A stretch of DNA of 64,000 nucleotides, taken from NCBI GenBank assembly GCA_036399015.1, contig DASWNW010000062.1, positions 62,001 to 126,000 on the forward strand, given 5' to 3'. The position numbers and the translations under genes are program-made. This DNA comes from QHVT01 sp036399015 (lineage in GTDB: Bacteria; Acidobacteriota; Thermoanaerobaculia; Gp7-AA8). The notes beneath the pieces are model-generated. The model did not search any database. It had not been told where the DNA came from and worked only from the letters and a program-made list of their open reading frames with translations. The stretch's first letter is position 1. Each line of letters begins with the position of its first letter. Shown piece by piece: positions 43,315 through 52,144 of this stretch.

Positions 43315-43696
43315 TCCATCCGCCGCGAGAATCCTGATCGTCGACGACCAGCGCTCCAACGTACGTCTGCTCGAGCAGACGCTCCGCCGCGCCGGCTACG
43401 ACGCCGTGTCGTCGACCACCGAGCCGCGCGAAGTGGGGGCGCTGCACGTGCAGAACGACTACGACCTGATCCTGCTCGACCTGCAGATGCCGCAGATGAC
43501 CGGCTTCGAGGTCATGAACGAGCTGCAGGGGACGAGGGCGGCGCACCCGGTGTCGATCCTGGTCTTGTCCGCCGACTCGACGCAGACGCGGGCGGTGATG
43601 GCGGCGGGCGCCGACGCGTTCCTCGGCAAGCCGTTCCGCCTCCCCGACGTCGTGGAGCGCGTGCAGGGCATGCTTCAGGCGCGCGGCACGCCGTAG
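43298..43696 (+). CDS. Single-domain response regulator
   Basis: 132 residues. Receiver: ILIVDDQRSNVRL, phosphoacceptor in LILLDLQMPQMTGF, LVLSADS, LGKPFRL. Overlaps the kinase gene by 17 bp and so is its likely partner. Its 3' end overlaps the convergent DinB-like gene by 22 bp. Confidence 0.88.
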   Translation: MPTSNDPSAARILIVDDQRSNVRLLEQTLRRAGYDAVSSTTEPREVGALHVQNDYDLILLDLQMPQMTGFEVMNELQGTRAAHPVSILVLSADSTQTRAVMAAGADAFLGKPFRLPDVVERVQGMLQARGTP

Positions 43697-44199
43697 CGCT
43701 CGTGCAGCACGTTCAGGTGCCGCTGGAAGTGTCCGGCGGCGATGAACGCGAGCGCGCGGACGGTGAGCGGCTTCCCGTTCAACGTGCCGGCGCGCGACCA
43801 GGCGGCGCGCGGCAGGTTCGCGAAGAGCGGGATCGTCCCGCGGCGCACCTGCAGCAGCTCGTCCGCGAGCTCGCTCACCGGCCGCTCCTCGAAGTTCGCC
43901 TCGGCGACGTAGCCGTCGGGATCCCAGCGGCGCAGCTCGGGATCGCCGCCGCGGCCGAGGACCAGCGCGCGGTACTGATAGACCCGCTCCGCGTCGGACA
44001 TGTGGCCGACCACCTCGCGCACGCTCCACTTCTTCGGGTGATAGCGGAACGCCGCCTTCTCCTCGTCGATGAGGTCCGGCAGCGCGGCGATGAGGGACTC
44101 CTGCGCGCGCAGGACGTCGAGCACCGGCGCGTCGATGAGCGAGACGTACATCTCCTGATGCGGCGCGTATTCGTCGGGCGACGGTCTGCGGTCGGGCAT
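43675..44199 (-). CDS. DinB-like metal-dependent protein
   Basis: 174 residues. A four-helix bundle with the DinB/YfiT ligands: KWSVREVVGHMSDAERVYQY and AAGHFQRHLNVLHERYG supply three His. Members include thiol-dependent transferases and damage-inducible proteins. Substrate unknown. Confidence 0.85.
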   Translation of the reverse strand: MPDRRPSPDEYAPHQEMYVSLIDAPVLDVLRAQESLIAALPDLIDEEKAAFRYHPKKWSVREVVGHMSDAERVYQYRALVLGRGGDPELRRWDPDGYVAEANFEERPVSELADELLQVRRGTIPLFANLPRAAWSRAGTLNGKPLTVRALAFIAAGHFQRHLNVLHERYGVPRA

Positions 44200-44200
44200 G

Positions 44201-45640
44201 TCAGTGCCATCCTCGGTCGACCCAGCGCTTCTCCCGCAGGTCGACGCTCATGATGCGTGCGGTGCGCGTTCCGGTGTGCTGGTTCGGCGCCCAGGTCACC
44301 GGCGGCGTGAGGGAGGTGGGGGCGCGGTGGAACCCCTCCAGCGTCGAGACGAGCGCGTCGCGCTGAAGGTCGCGCCCGATCAGCCGCAGCGCCTCCACCA
44401 TCAGTCTTGCCGAGGCCAGCGCCAGCCTGCAGGCGGTCGCGTGTGCCGGCTGCACGTCCAGCGCGCGCAGCTCCGCCAGCCCCGCCTCGGTCACGTCGTC
44501 CGGAGAAGAGGGGAGGGCGACGAAGATCCGCCCGTCGAGCGCCGCCGGCGCCGCGGTCAGGTTCCCGGAGCTGTGCGCCGCCGGGATCAGCACGCGCGGC
44601 GGCGACGGCAACGCCGCCGCTTCGTCGAGCACCGCCCCGAGACGCGACGCCGCGCCGAGAAACAGCACCAGCTCCGCATCGGCCGGAACGGACTGCACGA
44701 TCTTCGCGCCCGGATAAGCCGCAAGAACCTGTTCCGCGGTGCCCGCTCCCGCGTCGTCGGCGATGACGGCGATGCGCGTGTCCGCCTCCGGCTTCGCCGC
44801 GGCCAGCAGCGCGAGGCTCTGCTCGCGTACCCCGGCCAGCAAGCGGAACACGTAACGGTCGTCCGGCGGCGCGTGCGCCGAAAAGGCGGCGATGGTCGGC
44901 ACGTGCGCCTTTTCCGCGACCTCGCTCATCGCCACGTCGGCGCCGCTCATCCACGCCGCCGCGATCGCGAACGGCTGCTCGCTCTCCAGGAAGCCCGCCA
45001 GCGCCGCCGCCCGCTGCTCGGGCGTCCCCTTCGCGCTCGTGAAGCGCGCGTCGAGGCGCCGGCCGTAGATCCCGCCGCCGCCGTTGAGCCGTTCAAAGTA
45101 CGCGGAGAGCGTCTTCCGCACCGCCGCCTGTTCGTTCGGATCCGCCGGCAGCACCACCCCCACCCGCACGGCGTCGTCGCTGATGCCCGGCTCCCGGTCG
45201 CCGCCGAGGATCTCGAGATAGGAGAGCAGGTCCTCGATGTCCTCGACCGCCATGCGGTAGCGCGGCATCGTGTCCTGCAGCTTCTTCGCGCTGGAGTCGA
45301 GCCCCATCGTGATCGCGCGCTTCAGCAGCGGGCGCGTGTAGGCGTCGCGGGCGCGCTCGTCGGTCGCCGCGGCGTGCCGCAGCGCGTCCCACTGGATGTT
45401 CGACGGCCGGATGCCTCCCTCGGCGCGCCCGCGGCCGTCGCGCGCGTGACAGCTCGCGCAGGGAACGACGCCCGCCGCAACCTCCACGTCGTCGGCGCCG
45501 AGGAGCGCGGTCACGGGACGCTTCGCCACGCTCTCGCCGGTCAGGTAGAGCTGCTTGCCGCGCTGCTGCGCGTCCGTCAGCCCGGCACCGTCCGCGGACC
45601 ACGCCGCCAGCAGCGCGAGGGCGGCCGCACGGACGATCAC
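44201..45640 (-). CDS. Cytochrome c / periplasmic-binding domain fusion
   Basis: 479 residues from GTG 45640, overlapping the upstream Sco stop. Signal peptide (AALALLAAWSADGAG), one cytochrome c domain with heme motif CASCH near residue 56 and a distal Met in TMPRYRMA, then a type I periplasmic-binding fold (VRVGVVLPADPNEQAAVRKT ... GIYGRRLDARFT ... GFLESEQPFAIAAAWMSG) as in branched-chain amino-acid ABC receptors. A heme domain on such a receptor suggests ligand sensing or electron transfer rather than simple uptake. Confidence 0.8.
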   Translation of the reverse strand: MIVRAAALALLAAWSADGAGLTDAQQRGKQLYLTGESVAKRPVTALLGADDVEVAAGVVPCASCHARDGRGRAEGGIRPSNIQWDALRHAAATDERARDAYTRPLLKRAITMGLDSSAKKLQDTMPRYRMAVEDIEDLLSYLEILGGDREPGISDDAVRVGVVLPADPNEQAAVRKTLSAYFERLNGGGGIYGRRLDARFTSAKGTPEQRAAALAGFLESEQPFAIAAAWMSGADVAMSEVAEKAHVPTIAAFSAHAPPDDRYVFRLLAGVREQSLALLAAAKPEADTRIAVIADDAGAGTAEQVLAAYPGAKIVQSVPADAELVLFLGAASRLGAVLDEAAALPSPPRVLIPAAHSSGNLTAAPAALDGRIFVALPSSPDDVTEAGLAELRALDVQPAHATACRLALASARLMVEALRLIGRDLQRDALVSTLEGFHRAPTSLTPPVTWAPNQHTGTRTARIMSVDLREKRWVDRGWH

Positions 45641-46698
45641 TGCCCGCCCGTCGGCGCGGTCGCGGCGGCACGATCGTCCGCGACGCTGGCCACCACCTTC
45701 CACACCTCCTCGGAGGGGGCGATGGCGAGCGCCTTCTTCCAGAGACCGGTGCGGTCGTTGCCGGCGATGATGATGTTCTTGTGCGCCTCGCGCACCTCGG
45801 CGTGCTGGCCGAGCTTCGACAGCGCCGCGTCCACCTCCGCCTGCGTGCCCGTCAGGAAGTACCAGCCCCGTTTCGCGCCGATCCGCTCGGCGTACGCCTT
45901 GAGCTTCTCCGGCGTGTCGTTCTCCGGATCGACCGTGATCGAGACGAGGATCACGTCGTCGCCGACGCGGTCGCCCAGCTTCTTCTGCAGATGCAGGAAC
46001 GTCTTCGCCATGACCGGGCAGCTCCCGGTGCAGGAGGCGAAGAACGAGTTCAGCACGATCGTGTGCCCCTTGATGAAGTCTTCGTAGAGATCGACACGCT
46101 TCCCGTTGTGGTCGACGAGCGAGAGTCGCGCGAGGTAATGGTCCTTCTTCAGCACCTCGTCGATCACGCCGACGATCGTCGACGGCGGCGCGAGCCCGTC
46201 CACCTTCCGCCAGATCCCCCGCCGCGTGTCGGCGATGAACGCCGCCGGACTGTGCGAGGTCGGATCGGCGGTGAACACGCCGAAGGCCTTCAGCAGGAGG
46301 TCGATGTCCGACTGCGCGCCGGTGACGAGCGTCCAACCGTCGCCCGCGCCGAAGCGCTTGCCCCATTCGGCGAGCCGCGCCGGCGTGTCGGTCTCCGGAT
46401 CGACGCTCACCGAGATCAGCGACACCTCGCGTCCGCCGAGCATCTTCTCCACGCGCCCGAACGAGGCGCCCATGAGCGGGCAGACGGTGGGGCAGCTCGT
46501 GAAGATGAAGTTGATGGCCACCGCGCGGTCTTTGACGAGGTCGCGGAAGGCCACCTTCGCGCCGCTCTGCGTCACCACCGTCACGTCCGGGATCGACGGC
46601 GCGGGAACGGAGCCGGGCTGCGTCGACGCCGACGCGCCGTGGGACAGCAGGAGCAGGGCGGCGACGCCAAACGCGTGGCGGAGGGGAGGGCGGACCAT
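45637..46698 (-). CDS. Tandem Sco1/SenC protein
   Basis: 353 residues with a signal peptide (FGVAALLLLSHGASA). Two Sco domains: first with FIFTSCPTVCPLMG (CxxxC), second with FFASCTGSCPVMA (CxxxC). Each has the downstream SVDPETDTPARL / TVDPENDTPEKL motif. Sco proteins deliver Cu to cytochrome oxidase or act as thiol oxidoreductases in the periplasm. Operon with the cytochrome/binding-protein fusion. Confidence 0.88.
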   Translation of the reverse strand: MVRPPLRHAFGVAALLLLSHGASASTQPGSVPAPSIPDVTVVTQSGAKVAFRDLVKDRAVAINFIFTSCPTVCPLMGASFGRVEKMLGGREVSLISVSVDPETDTPARLAEWGKRFGAGDGWTLVTGAQSDIDLLLKAFGVFTADPTSHSPAAFIADTRRGIWRKVDGLAPPSTIVGVIDEVLKKDHYLARLSLVDHNGKRVDLYEDFIKGHTIVLNSFFASCTGSCPVMAKTFLHLQKKLGDRVGDDVILVSITVDPENDTPEKLKAYAERIGAKRGWYFLTGTQAEVDAALSKLGQHAEVREAHKNIIIAGNDRTGLWKKALAIAPSEEVWKVVASVADDRAAATAPTGGQ

Positions 46699-46783
46699 CT
46701 GTCTGAGGAGTGACGATGCGGGGCAAATCCCTACCCGGTCACAAGTGGGTGCCGCGATTCGTCTTTCCTGATGGGAAACGCGC

Positions 46784-48064
46784 CTACCGCAGCCGCAGCG
46801 CGTGATTCGGAGAGTGAAAGACCCGGAACGGAGGCGTCGCCTGCAGGGAACGGTTCACGAAGCGGCACTGCCCGGCCGCTCCGCCGCCGGTGCGCACCGG
46901 CGCGGCGGGAGTGAGGCCGCGCGTCGTGTTCGTGGTGCGCAGCCGCAGCGACTCCGCGGCGCTCAGCTCGACGATCCCGCTGAAGCCGGTCGCCGACGCG
47001 TATCGCTCGCACATCCGCAGGTTCGCCCGGAAGTCGAGGGTCTCCAGGTAAATGTCGCCGTCGGACAGCACGACGAACCGGCGCTCTCCCGCAAGCCGCA
47101 TCCCCTCCGCGAAACAGCGCTCGCGATCGAACGGTCCCTCGTCGCGCAGCAGGACGTAGCGGCAATTCGCCGGCAGCGCCGCCGCGTCGATCGTCGGATG
47201 CAGCCCCTGCTCGACGATCACCAGCTCCAGCTCCGGCGTGAAGAGCTCCCGGTAGTGCCGCACGAGATAGAGGAGGTTCGCCGCGTCGCCGCCGGGATGC
47301 GCGAGCACCACCGTCGTTTCTCCGAGCAGCCGGTCCGCCCCCGCGCCGAACAGCACCAGCGACTCCTGCAGGTACCAATGCGCCTCGACCTTCGTCTGCG
47401 CGTCCGACCAGTCGTTCTCCACCCACGCCAGGTGCGGCAGGAAGCACAAGCAGTTGAACTGCTGCTGCAGGAGAAAGCTGTTGTTGTCCAGCACATCCTC
47501 CGCGCGCCGATTGAGCTCGATGAAGGCGTCGTAAACCGTCTCCCGCAACGCGTACGCGTAGGTGGAGTTGGAGCGGGTGAGCCGCGCGACGTGCTCGGTG
47601 ACGGGAATGGGGTCGGCTTTGTGGAGGGCGCCGAAGTAGAGCAGGTCCCAATTCAGTTGCGCGTTGCGCGTGGCGCGTTGCCCGGCCTTCTCCGCCGGAC
47701 CAGCCAGGCCCGGGCAACTCGCAACAAGCAACTCGTAACGCTCCGAGAATTTCGCCTCCAACTCCCCATCAAACACGACGTCGTCCTCGAAGATCAGCAC
47801 GCTCGGCATCCCGAGCCGGCGCGCTTCCTCGACCACCGCCAGGTGACTGCGCAGGCAGCCGTACGCCCCCGCGGTGTGCCGCCAGTGCGGCGGAAGCTCG
47901 ACCGCGTTCCCGTCGATCGCCGCGAAGCGCTGCACGCCGGTGATGCCGTGCGCGGCGAAGCGCTCCTGCACCCGCTGCCAGCGCTCCGGACGCCGGTCCA
48001 GGTTGATGCAGACCTTGTACGGGAAGGCCTCGTCGATCCTCACGCGCTCGATTGTAGGACCCAT
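46784..48064 (-). CDS. GT25-like glycosyltransferase with a repeat insertion
   Basis: 426 residues from ATG 48064 (start uncertain; no ribosome site). The N-terminal ~250 residues follow GT25: PYKVCINLDRRPERWQRVQE, GCLRSHLAVVEEARR, VLIFEDDVVF. The segment CPGLAGPAEKAGQRATRNAQ near residues 115-135 is encoded by an inserted GTTGC-type repeat. Residues ~260-426 are a second domain of unknown type. Likely transfers sugar onto a lipopolysaccharide or glycoconjugate. Confidence 0.75.
   Translation of the reverse strand: MGPTIERVRIDEAFPYKVCINLDRRPERWQRVQERFAAHGITGVQRFAAIDGNAVELPPHWRHTAGAYGCLRSHLAVVEEARRLGMPSVLIFEDDVVFDGELEAKFSERYELLVASCPGLAGPAEKAGQRATRNAQLNWDLLYFGALHKADPIPVTEHVARLTRSNSTYAYALRETVYDAFIELNRRAEDVLDNNSFLLQQQFNCLCFLPHLAWVENDWSDAQTKVEAHWYLQESLVLFGAGADRLLGETTVVLAHPGGDAANLLYLVRHYRELFTPELELVIVEQGLHPTIDAAALPANCRYVLLRDEGPFDRERCFAEGMRLAGERRFVVLSDGDIYLETLDFRANLRMCERYASATGFSGIVELSAAESLRLRTTNTTRGLTPAAPVRTGGGAAGQCRFVNRSLQATPPFRVFHSPNHALRLR
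47640..47735. repeat. GTTGC-type inverted repeat inside a gene
   Basis: Left arm GTTGCGCGTTGCGCG...GTTGCCCGG and right arm CCGGGCAACTCGCAAC... are inverted copies around a ~25-bp centre. It is in frame with the glycosyltransferase and adds about 25 residues. Same repeat family as 59.9-60.5 kb. Confidence 0.7.
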
Positions 48065-48077
48065 CGCGGGAGGCGTG

Positions 48078-48857
48078 ATGCCGGCCGTCACTGATGCGGT
48101 CGTGAGCGAGTACGTCGACGCCGGGTTCGTCCGGGCGATTCCGGTGCTGACGCCCGCGGAGGTCCGCTATTACCGCGCCGCGGTGGAGAAGACCTGCGCC
48201 GCGATCGGCGGGCGGGTGACGCGCATCGACGGAGTGCACTACTTCTTTCAGTGGGCGTGGGACCTCGCCACGCACGCCCGGCTCCTCGACGCAATGGAGA
48301 CGCTCCTCGGACCAAACATCCTCCTCAAGGCAACGCGCATCTTCTACAAGCATGCGCGCAGCACGTCGTTCGTCGGGTGGCATCAGGACGGGATCACCGA
48401 GCGCGTCGAGGACGCGCAGGTGCCGGCGGTCTGGCTCGGCCTCACCGACGCCACCGCGGAGAACGGCTGCCTGCGCGTCGTCCCCCGCTCCCACCGCCTC
48501 GGGCTCGTCCCGCACGCGAACGTCCCCGACCCCGACAACCTGACGTCGTACGGCACGACCGCGCAGGTGGAGATCGAGGCGCCCTGCGACATCGTCATGA
48601 AAGCGGGCGAGATGAGCCTCCACCACCCGCTCCTGCTGCACGCGTCCAACGCCAACCGCACCGGCGAGCCGCGCATCGGCTTCAGCGCGACGTACTCCGC
48701 CACGCCGCTCCCCGCGAGCCTCACCGCCGTCGCATGGGTGCGCGGCAACGGTCCCGCGCATCCGAACGAGGCGCAACCGCCCCGCTACCGGTCGCTCGAC
48801 GACGCCGTCGCCGCCCACCGCGCCGCCGGACACCAGATCCTGCGAGGTCCGACGTGA
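48078..48857 (+). CDS. Phytanoyl-CoA dioxygenase-family protein 1
   Basis: 259 residues from ATG 48078 (GGGAGG in front). Double-stranded beta-helix Fe(II)/2-oxoglutarate oxygenase: iron motif WHQDGIT (HxD) and the distal His in MSLHHPLLLHASNANRT with the Arg of RIGFSATY. Starts the ten-gene plus-strand cluster. Overlaps the next gene by 4 bp. Confidence 0.82.
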   Translation: MPAVTDAVVSEYVDAGFVRAIPVLTPAEVRYYRAAVEKTCAAIGGRVTRIDGVHYFFQWAWDLATHARLLDAMETLLGPNILLKATRIFYKHARSTSFVGWHQDGITERVEDAQVPAVWLGLTDATAENGCLRVVPRSHRLGLVPHANVPDPDNLTSYGTTAQVEIEAPCDIVMKAGEMSLHHPLLLHASNANRTGEPRIGFSATYSATPLPASLTAVAWVRGNGPAHPNEAQPPRYRSLDDAVAAHRAAGHQILRGPT

Positions 48858-49717
48858 CCGCGCCGCTCCTCTCCGTCGTCATCCCCACCTGGAACCGCGC
48901 CCACCTCGTCGGCGAGGCCGTCGCGAGCGCGCTCGCGCAGCGCCCCCGCGCGGTGGAGGTGATCGTGGTCGACGACGATTCGACCGACGGCACGCGCGAG
49001 CTCCTCCGCGAACGCTTCGGCGCGACCATCACGGTTCTGCAGATGCCCGAACGCCGCGGCCCCGGCGCCGCGCGCAACGCCGGCGTGCGCATGGCCACCG
49101 GCGAGCTGCTCGCGTTCCTCGACTCGGACGATCTCTGGCTCCCCGGAAAGCTCGACGCGGAACTGCGCACGTTCGAGCGCTTCCTCGATGCCGAGGCGGT
49201 GATCACCGACAGCCTCGCCTTCACCGAAAGCCGCCCCGACGACGCCACCCGCTTCGTCCACAACGGCCTCTTCGCCGCCACCGGCGGAGTAGCGCGCCCG
49301 CTGGCCGAATGCCGCTGGCCCTGGACCGACAGCCGGAACGGCGTCGCCACCTGCTCGATCACCGTCCGCCGCGACGCGCTCTCCCGCCTCGGCGACGCGC
49401 CGCTCTTCGCCGAGGATCTCGCCTGGTGCGAGGACTGGGAGTTCGAGATGCGCATCTACCACGGCTGCCGCGTGGTCGTGCTGCCGGAGGTCTGGTCGCA
49501 CGTGCGCCGCTTCGACGACGGCACGCGCCTCGGCCGCGCCGTTCCCGGCCAGCCGGCCACGCGCGAGCAGGAGCTCGGCCTCCTCCGCGCCCGCCTGCGG
49601 GTCGTGGAGCGGTCGCAGTGGCTCGAGGGGCTCGACCCGTATCTCGCCGGCGAGCTGGCGCGCTTCCGCGCCGACACCGTTCGCCAGCTCGCCGCGTACG
49701 CCGAGGGAGACGCGTGA
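48854..49717 (+). CDS. GT2 glycosyltransferase
   Basis: 287 residues from GTG 48854 (GTGA overlap). SVVIPTWNRAHLVGEAVASA, VIVVDDDSTDGT, GPGAARNAGVRMATGELLAF and LDSDDLW (DxD) are the GT-A signature of family 2. The C-terminal half has DLAWCEDWEFEM. Cytoplasmic, no membrane helix. Confidence 0.88.
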   Translation: MTAPLLSVVIPTWNRAHLVGEAVASALAQRPRAVEVIVVDDDSTDGTRELLRERFGATITVLQMPERRGPGAARNAGVRMATGELLAFLDSDDLWLPGKLDAELRTFERFLDAEAVITDSLAFTESRPDDATRFVHNGLFAATGGVARPLAECRWPWTDSRNGVATCSITVRRDALSRLGDAPLFAEDLAWCEDWEFEMRIYHGCRVVVLPEVWSHVRRFDDGTRLGRAVPGQPATREQELGLLRARLRVVERSQWLEGLDPYLAGELARFRADTVRQLAAYAEGDA

Positions 49718-50568
49718 CCGCGGAGCTCGTCGAGTCGATGCAGGAAGTGCATCGCTGGCGCGGCACGCCGGAGCAGCGCGCCGTGCGCGACCAGGTGCGC
49801 AAGCTCGGCCAGTTCGCCTTCTTCGACCGGCAGCTCGGCCATCCCGACTGGCGCGGCAAGAAGGTCCTCGACTTCGGCGGCTGCGACGGCAACCTGCTCC
49901 GCAACCCCGACTGCACGATCGCGCACGAGGACTACTACTGCCTCGACGTCGTCAAAGAGGCGATCGAAGAGGGTCGCAAGGCCTTCCCGAGCGCGCACTG
50001 GTTCCACTACGACCGCTACAACTGCGCCTTCAACCCCGACGGCGTCCGCGACGCCCCCGTCCCCGATCTCGGCGTCGCCTTCGACGTCATCCTCGCCTAC
50101 TCCGTCTTCACCCACACCACCCGCGAGGAGATGCACGACCTCGTCGCCCAGTTGCGCGCGAAGCTCGCCCCCGGCGGCGCCTTCGCCTTCACCTTCGAAG
50201 ACCCGCACTACCGCCCATACCCCGACGTGTTCGACGGCAACAACGTGGAATGGCGGATGGGTGCCTCGGTTCCTCGGAGTTCCTCGGGTTCCTCGGTTCC
50301 TCGGCCCGAACAGAACGCCCCCCGAGGAACCCCGAGGAACCCGAGGAACCCCGAGGAACTCGAGCACGCCGACTGGTGCTCCCTGGTCAACGGCACCCAC
50401 CTTCACCTGAACGGCAACGGCGAGTGGCGCGACGAGTCGAGCCTCTGCATGACCTACGACGTCTACTACACCCCAGCCTTCATCCAGCGCGAGTTTCCCG
50501 ACGCCACCGTCCTGCCGCCGGTGAACGGCGAGATGCAGCACTGCTGCGTCCTCCGGAGCGCGCGATGA
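49714..50568 (+). CDS. Class I SAM methyltransferase 1 with repeat insertion
   Basis: 284 residues from GTG 49714. SAM loop KKVLDFGGCDGNLLRNP, then FDVILAYSVFTHTTREEM and PGGAFAFTFEDPHY. Residues ~188-220 (SVPRSSSGSSVPRPEQ... PRNPRNPEEL) are encoded by an inserted CCGAGGAAC repeat, absent from its sister gene downstream. Ends NGEMQHCCVLRSAR. Coupled to neighbours on both sides. Confidence 0.82.
   Translation: MTAELVESMQEVHRWRGTPEQRAVRDQVRKLGQFAFFDRQLGHPDWRGKKVLDFGGCDGNLLRNPDCTIAHEDYYCLDVVKEAIEEGRKAFPSAHWFHYDRYNCAFNPDGVRDAPVPDLGVAFDVILAYSVFTHTTREEMHDLVAQLRAKLAPGGAFAFTFEDPHYRPYPDVFDGNNVEWRMGASVPRSSSGSSVPRPEQNAPRGTPRNPRNPEELEHADWCSLVNGTHLHLNGNGEWRDESSLCMTYDVYYTPAFIQREFPDATVLPPVNGEMQHCCVLRSAR
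50266..50365. repeat. CCGAGGAAC-type inverted repeat within methyltransferase 1
   Basis: Left arm is a run of GGTTCCTCGG-like units (50266-50310), right arm of CCGAGGAACCC units (50323-50365). The two arms would fold into a long hairpin. The reading frame is kept. Confidence 0.8.
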
Positions 50569-51302
50569 CCTGGCTCTCGACCAAGCAGGGGCAGTTCACC
50601 TACTTTTCCGAGCAGGTGGGGGAGCGCGACTGGCGCGGCAAGCAGGTCCTCGACTTCGGCGGCAACATCGGCAACATGCTGCGCGACCCAAACTCGACCA
50701 TCGACCCGGAGCGCTACTGGTGCCTCGACATCGACCGTGAGTCGCTCGACGCCGGCAAGGCCGCCTGGCCCTCCGCCCACTGGGTGCACTACGACCGCCA
50801 CTGCTTCTTCTTCAACCCCACCGGCGTGCCGCATCTCCCGCTGCCCGACCTGGGGCAGCAGTTCGACTACATCGTCGCCTACTCCGTCTTCCCGAACACG
50901 TCGCGCACCGACATGCTGGAGCTCGTGCCGCAGCTCGAGGCGATGCTCGCCCCCGGCGGCGCGCTCGCCTTCACCTTCATCGACGCCAACCACGTCCCCT
51001 GGCCCGGCGAGTTCGACGGCGACAACTTCGCCTGGCGCCTGCACCGCGAGGGGAACGATCTCTCCACGCCCGAGTCGCGGCAGATGATGGAGCAGGCGCG
51101 CCGCGCGGAGTGGTGCACGCTCGTGAACGGCCGCGCGCTGTACGTCGAGAGCGACGACATCGGCGACGTGCCCCCCGACGAGCAGCGGACGTCGCACGCG
51201 TTCCACACCACCGCCCACATGCAGCGGCTCTTTCCCCACGCCGTCATCCAGCCGCCCGCCAACAACGAGATGCAGCACTGCTGCGTGATCCGGAAGAGCT
51301 GA
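50565..51302 (+). CDS. Class I SAM methyltransferase 2
   Basis: 245 residues, ATG overlapping the previous stop. A close sister of methyltransferase 1: KQVLDFGGNIGNMLRDP, FDYIVAYSVFPNTSRTDM, PGGALAFTFIDANH, ending NNEMQHCCVIRKS. At the position of the repeat insertion it has an ordinary 20-residue loop (HREGNDLSTPESRQMM). Tandem duplication is likely. Confidence 0.85.
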   Translation: MTWLSTKQGQFTYFSEQVGERDWRGKQVLDFGGNIGNMLRDPNSTIDPERYWCLDIDRESLDAGKAAWPSAHWVHYDRHCFFFNPTGVPHLPLPDLGQQFDYIVAYSVFPNTSRTDMLELVPQLEAMLAPGGALAFTFIDANHVPWPGEFDGDNFAWRLHREGNDLSTPESRQMMEQARRAEWCTLVNGRALYVESDDIGDVPPDEQRTSHAFHTTAHMQRLFPHAVIQPPANNEMQHCCVIRKS

Positions 51303-52144
51303 TGGACTTCGTGCGACTGGAGCCGGAGCAGCGACGCTCGTTCGAGGAGGACGGGTTCCTCGTCGTGCGCAACGCGCTGAGCCCCGCGCAGCTCGCCGCG
51401 CTCCGCGAGGCGGGCGACCGCATCGCCGGCTCGTTCCTCACCAAGCCGCCCATCGACGACAAGCCGGCCTACAACTATCTCGACCAGCGTCCCGGCCTCC
51501 TGCGCGAGCAGCCGCTGTTCGACCTCGTGACGCATCCACCGACCGTGTCGCTCGTCGCGCAGCTCCTCGGGCCGAACATCCACCTGCACTCGACCGCGCT
51601 GATCTACAAACGCCCCAGCCCGAAGGCGCCGCTCTCCCGCTTCGGCTGGCATCGCGACATCCGCATCCCCCGCGACCTCGGGCACGAGTCGCTGCCGCGC
51701 GTCGGCGTGAAGATCTGCTACTGCCTCACCGACTTTCACGAGCCCCGCTCCGGCATGACCCTCCTCGCCCGCGGCAGCCACAAGCGCACGAAGCCGCTGA
51801 CGGTGCGGCAGGGGGAAGTCGATCCCGCCGACCTGGAAGTGTGCGACCTGCAGCTCAACGCCGGAGACGCGTTCCTCTTCGAGAACCGCCTCTTCCACAC
51901 CGCCGCCCCCAACATGGGCGACCGCTGCTCGAAGCAGATCCTCTACGGCTACTCCTACCGCTGGATGAAAACCGAGACGTACCTCGAGGTGCCGGACGAA
52001 CGGCAGCTCGCCGGCAAGCACCCGGTCACCCGGCAGCTCCTCGGCGGCTACCGCGACATCGACACCCCGCCGTGGGGCCTCAGTCGCTGGGCGAAACGCC
52101 ACGGCGTCCTTCCCGAGAACGTGCCCTGGACGGTGGAAGCATGA
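51302..52144 (+). CDS. Phytanoyl-CoA dioxygenase-family protein 2
   Basis: 280 residues (TGATG overlap). FEEDGFLVVRNALSPAQLAA, iron motif GWHRDIR, and distal His in FENRLFHTAAPNMGDRCSKQ. Fe(II)/2-oxoglutarate hydroxylase by family; more similar in layout to secondary-metabolite PhyH enzymes than to the first copy. Confidence 0.85.
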   Translation: MDFVRLEPEQRRSFEEDGFLVVRNALSPAQLAALREAGDRIAGSFLTKPPIDDKPAYNYLDQRPGLLREQPLFDLVTHPPTVSLVAQLLGPNIHLHSTALIYKRPSPKAPLSRFGWHRDIRIPRDLGHESLPRVGVKICYCLTDFHEPRSGMTLLARGSHKRTKPLTVRQGEVDPADLEVCDLQLNAGDAFLFENRLFHTAAPNMGDRCSKQILYGYSYRWMKTETYLEVPDERQLAGKHPVTRQLLGGYRDIDTPPWGLSRWAKRHGVLPENVPWTVEA

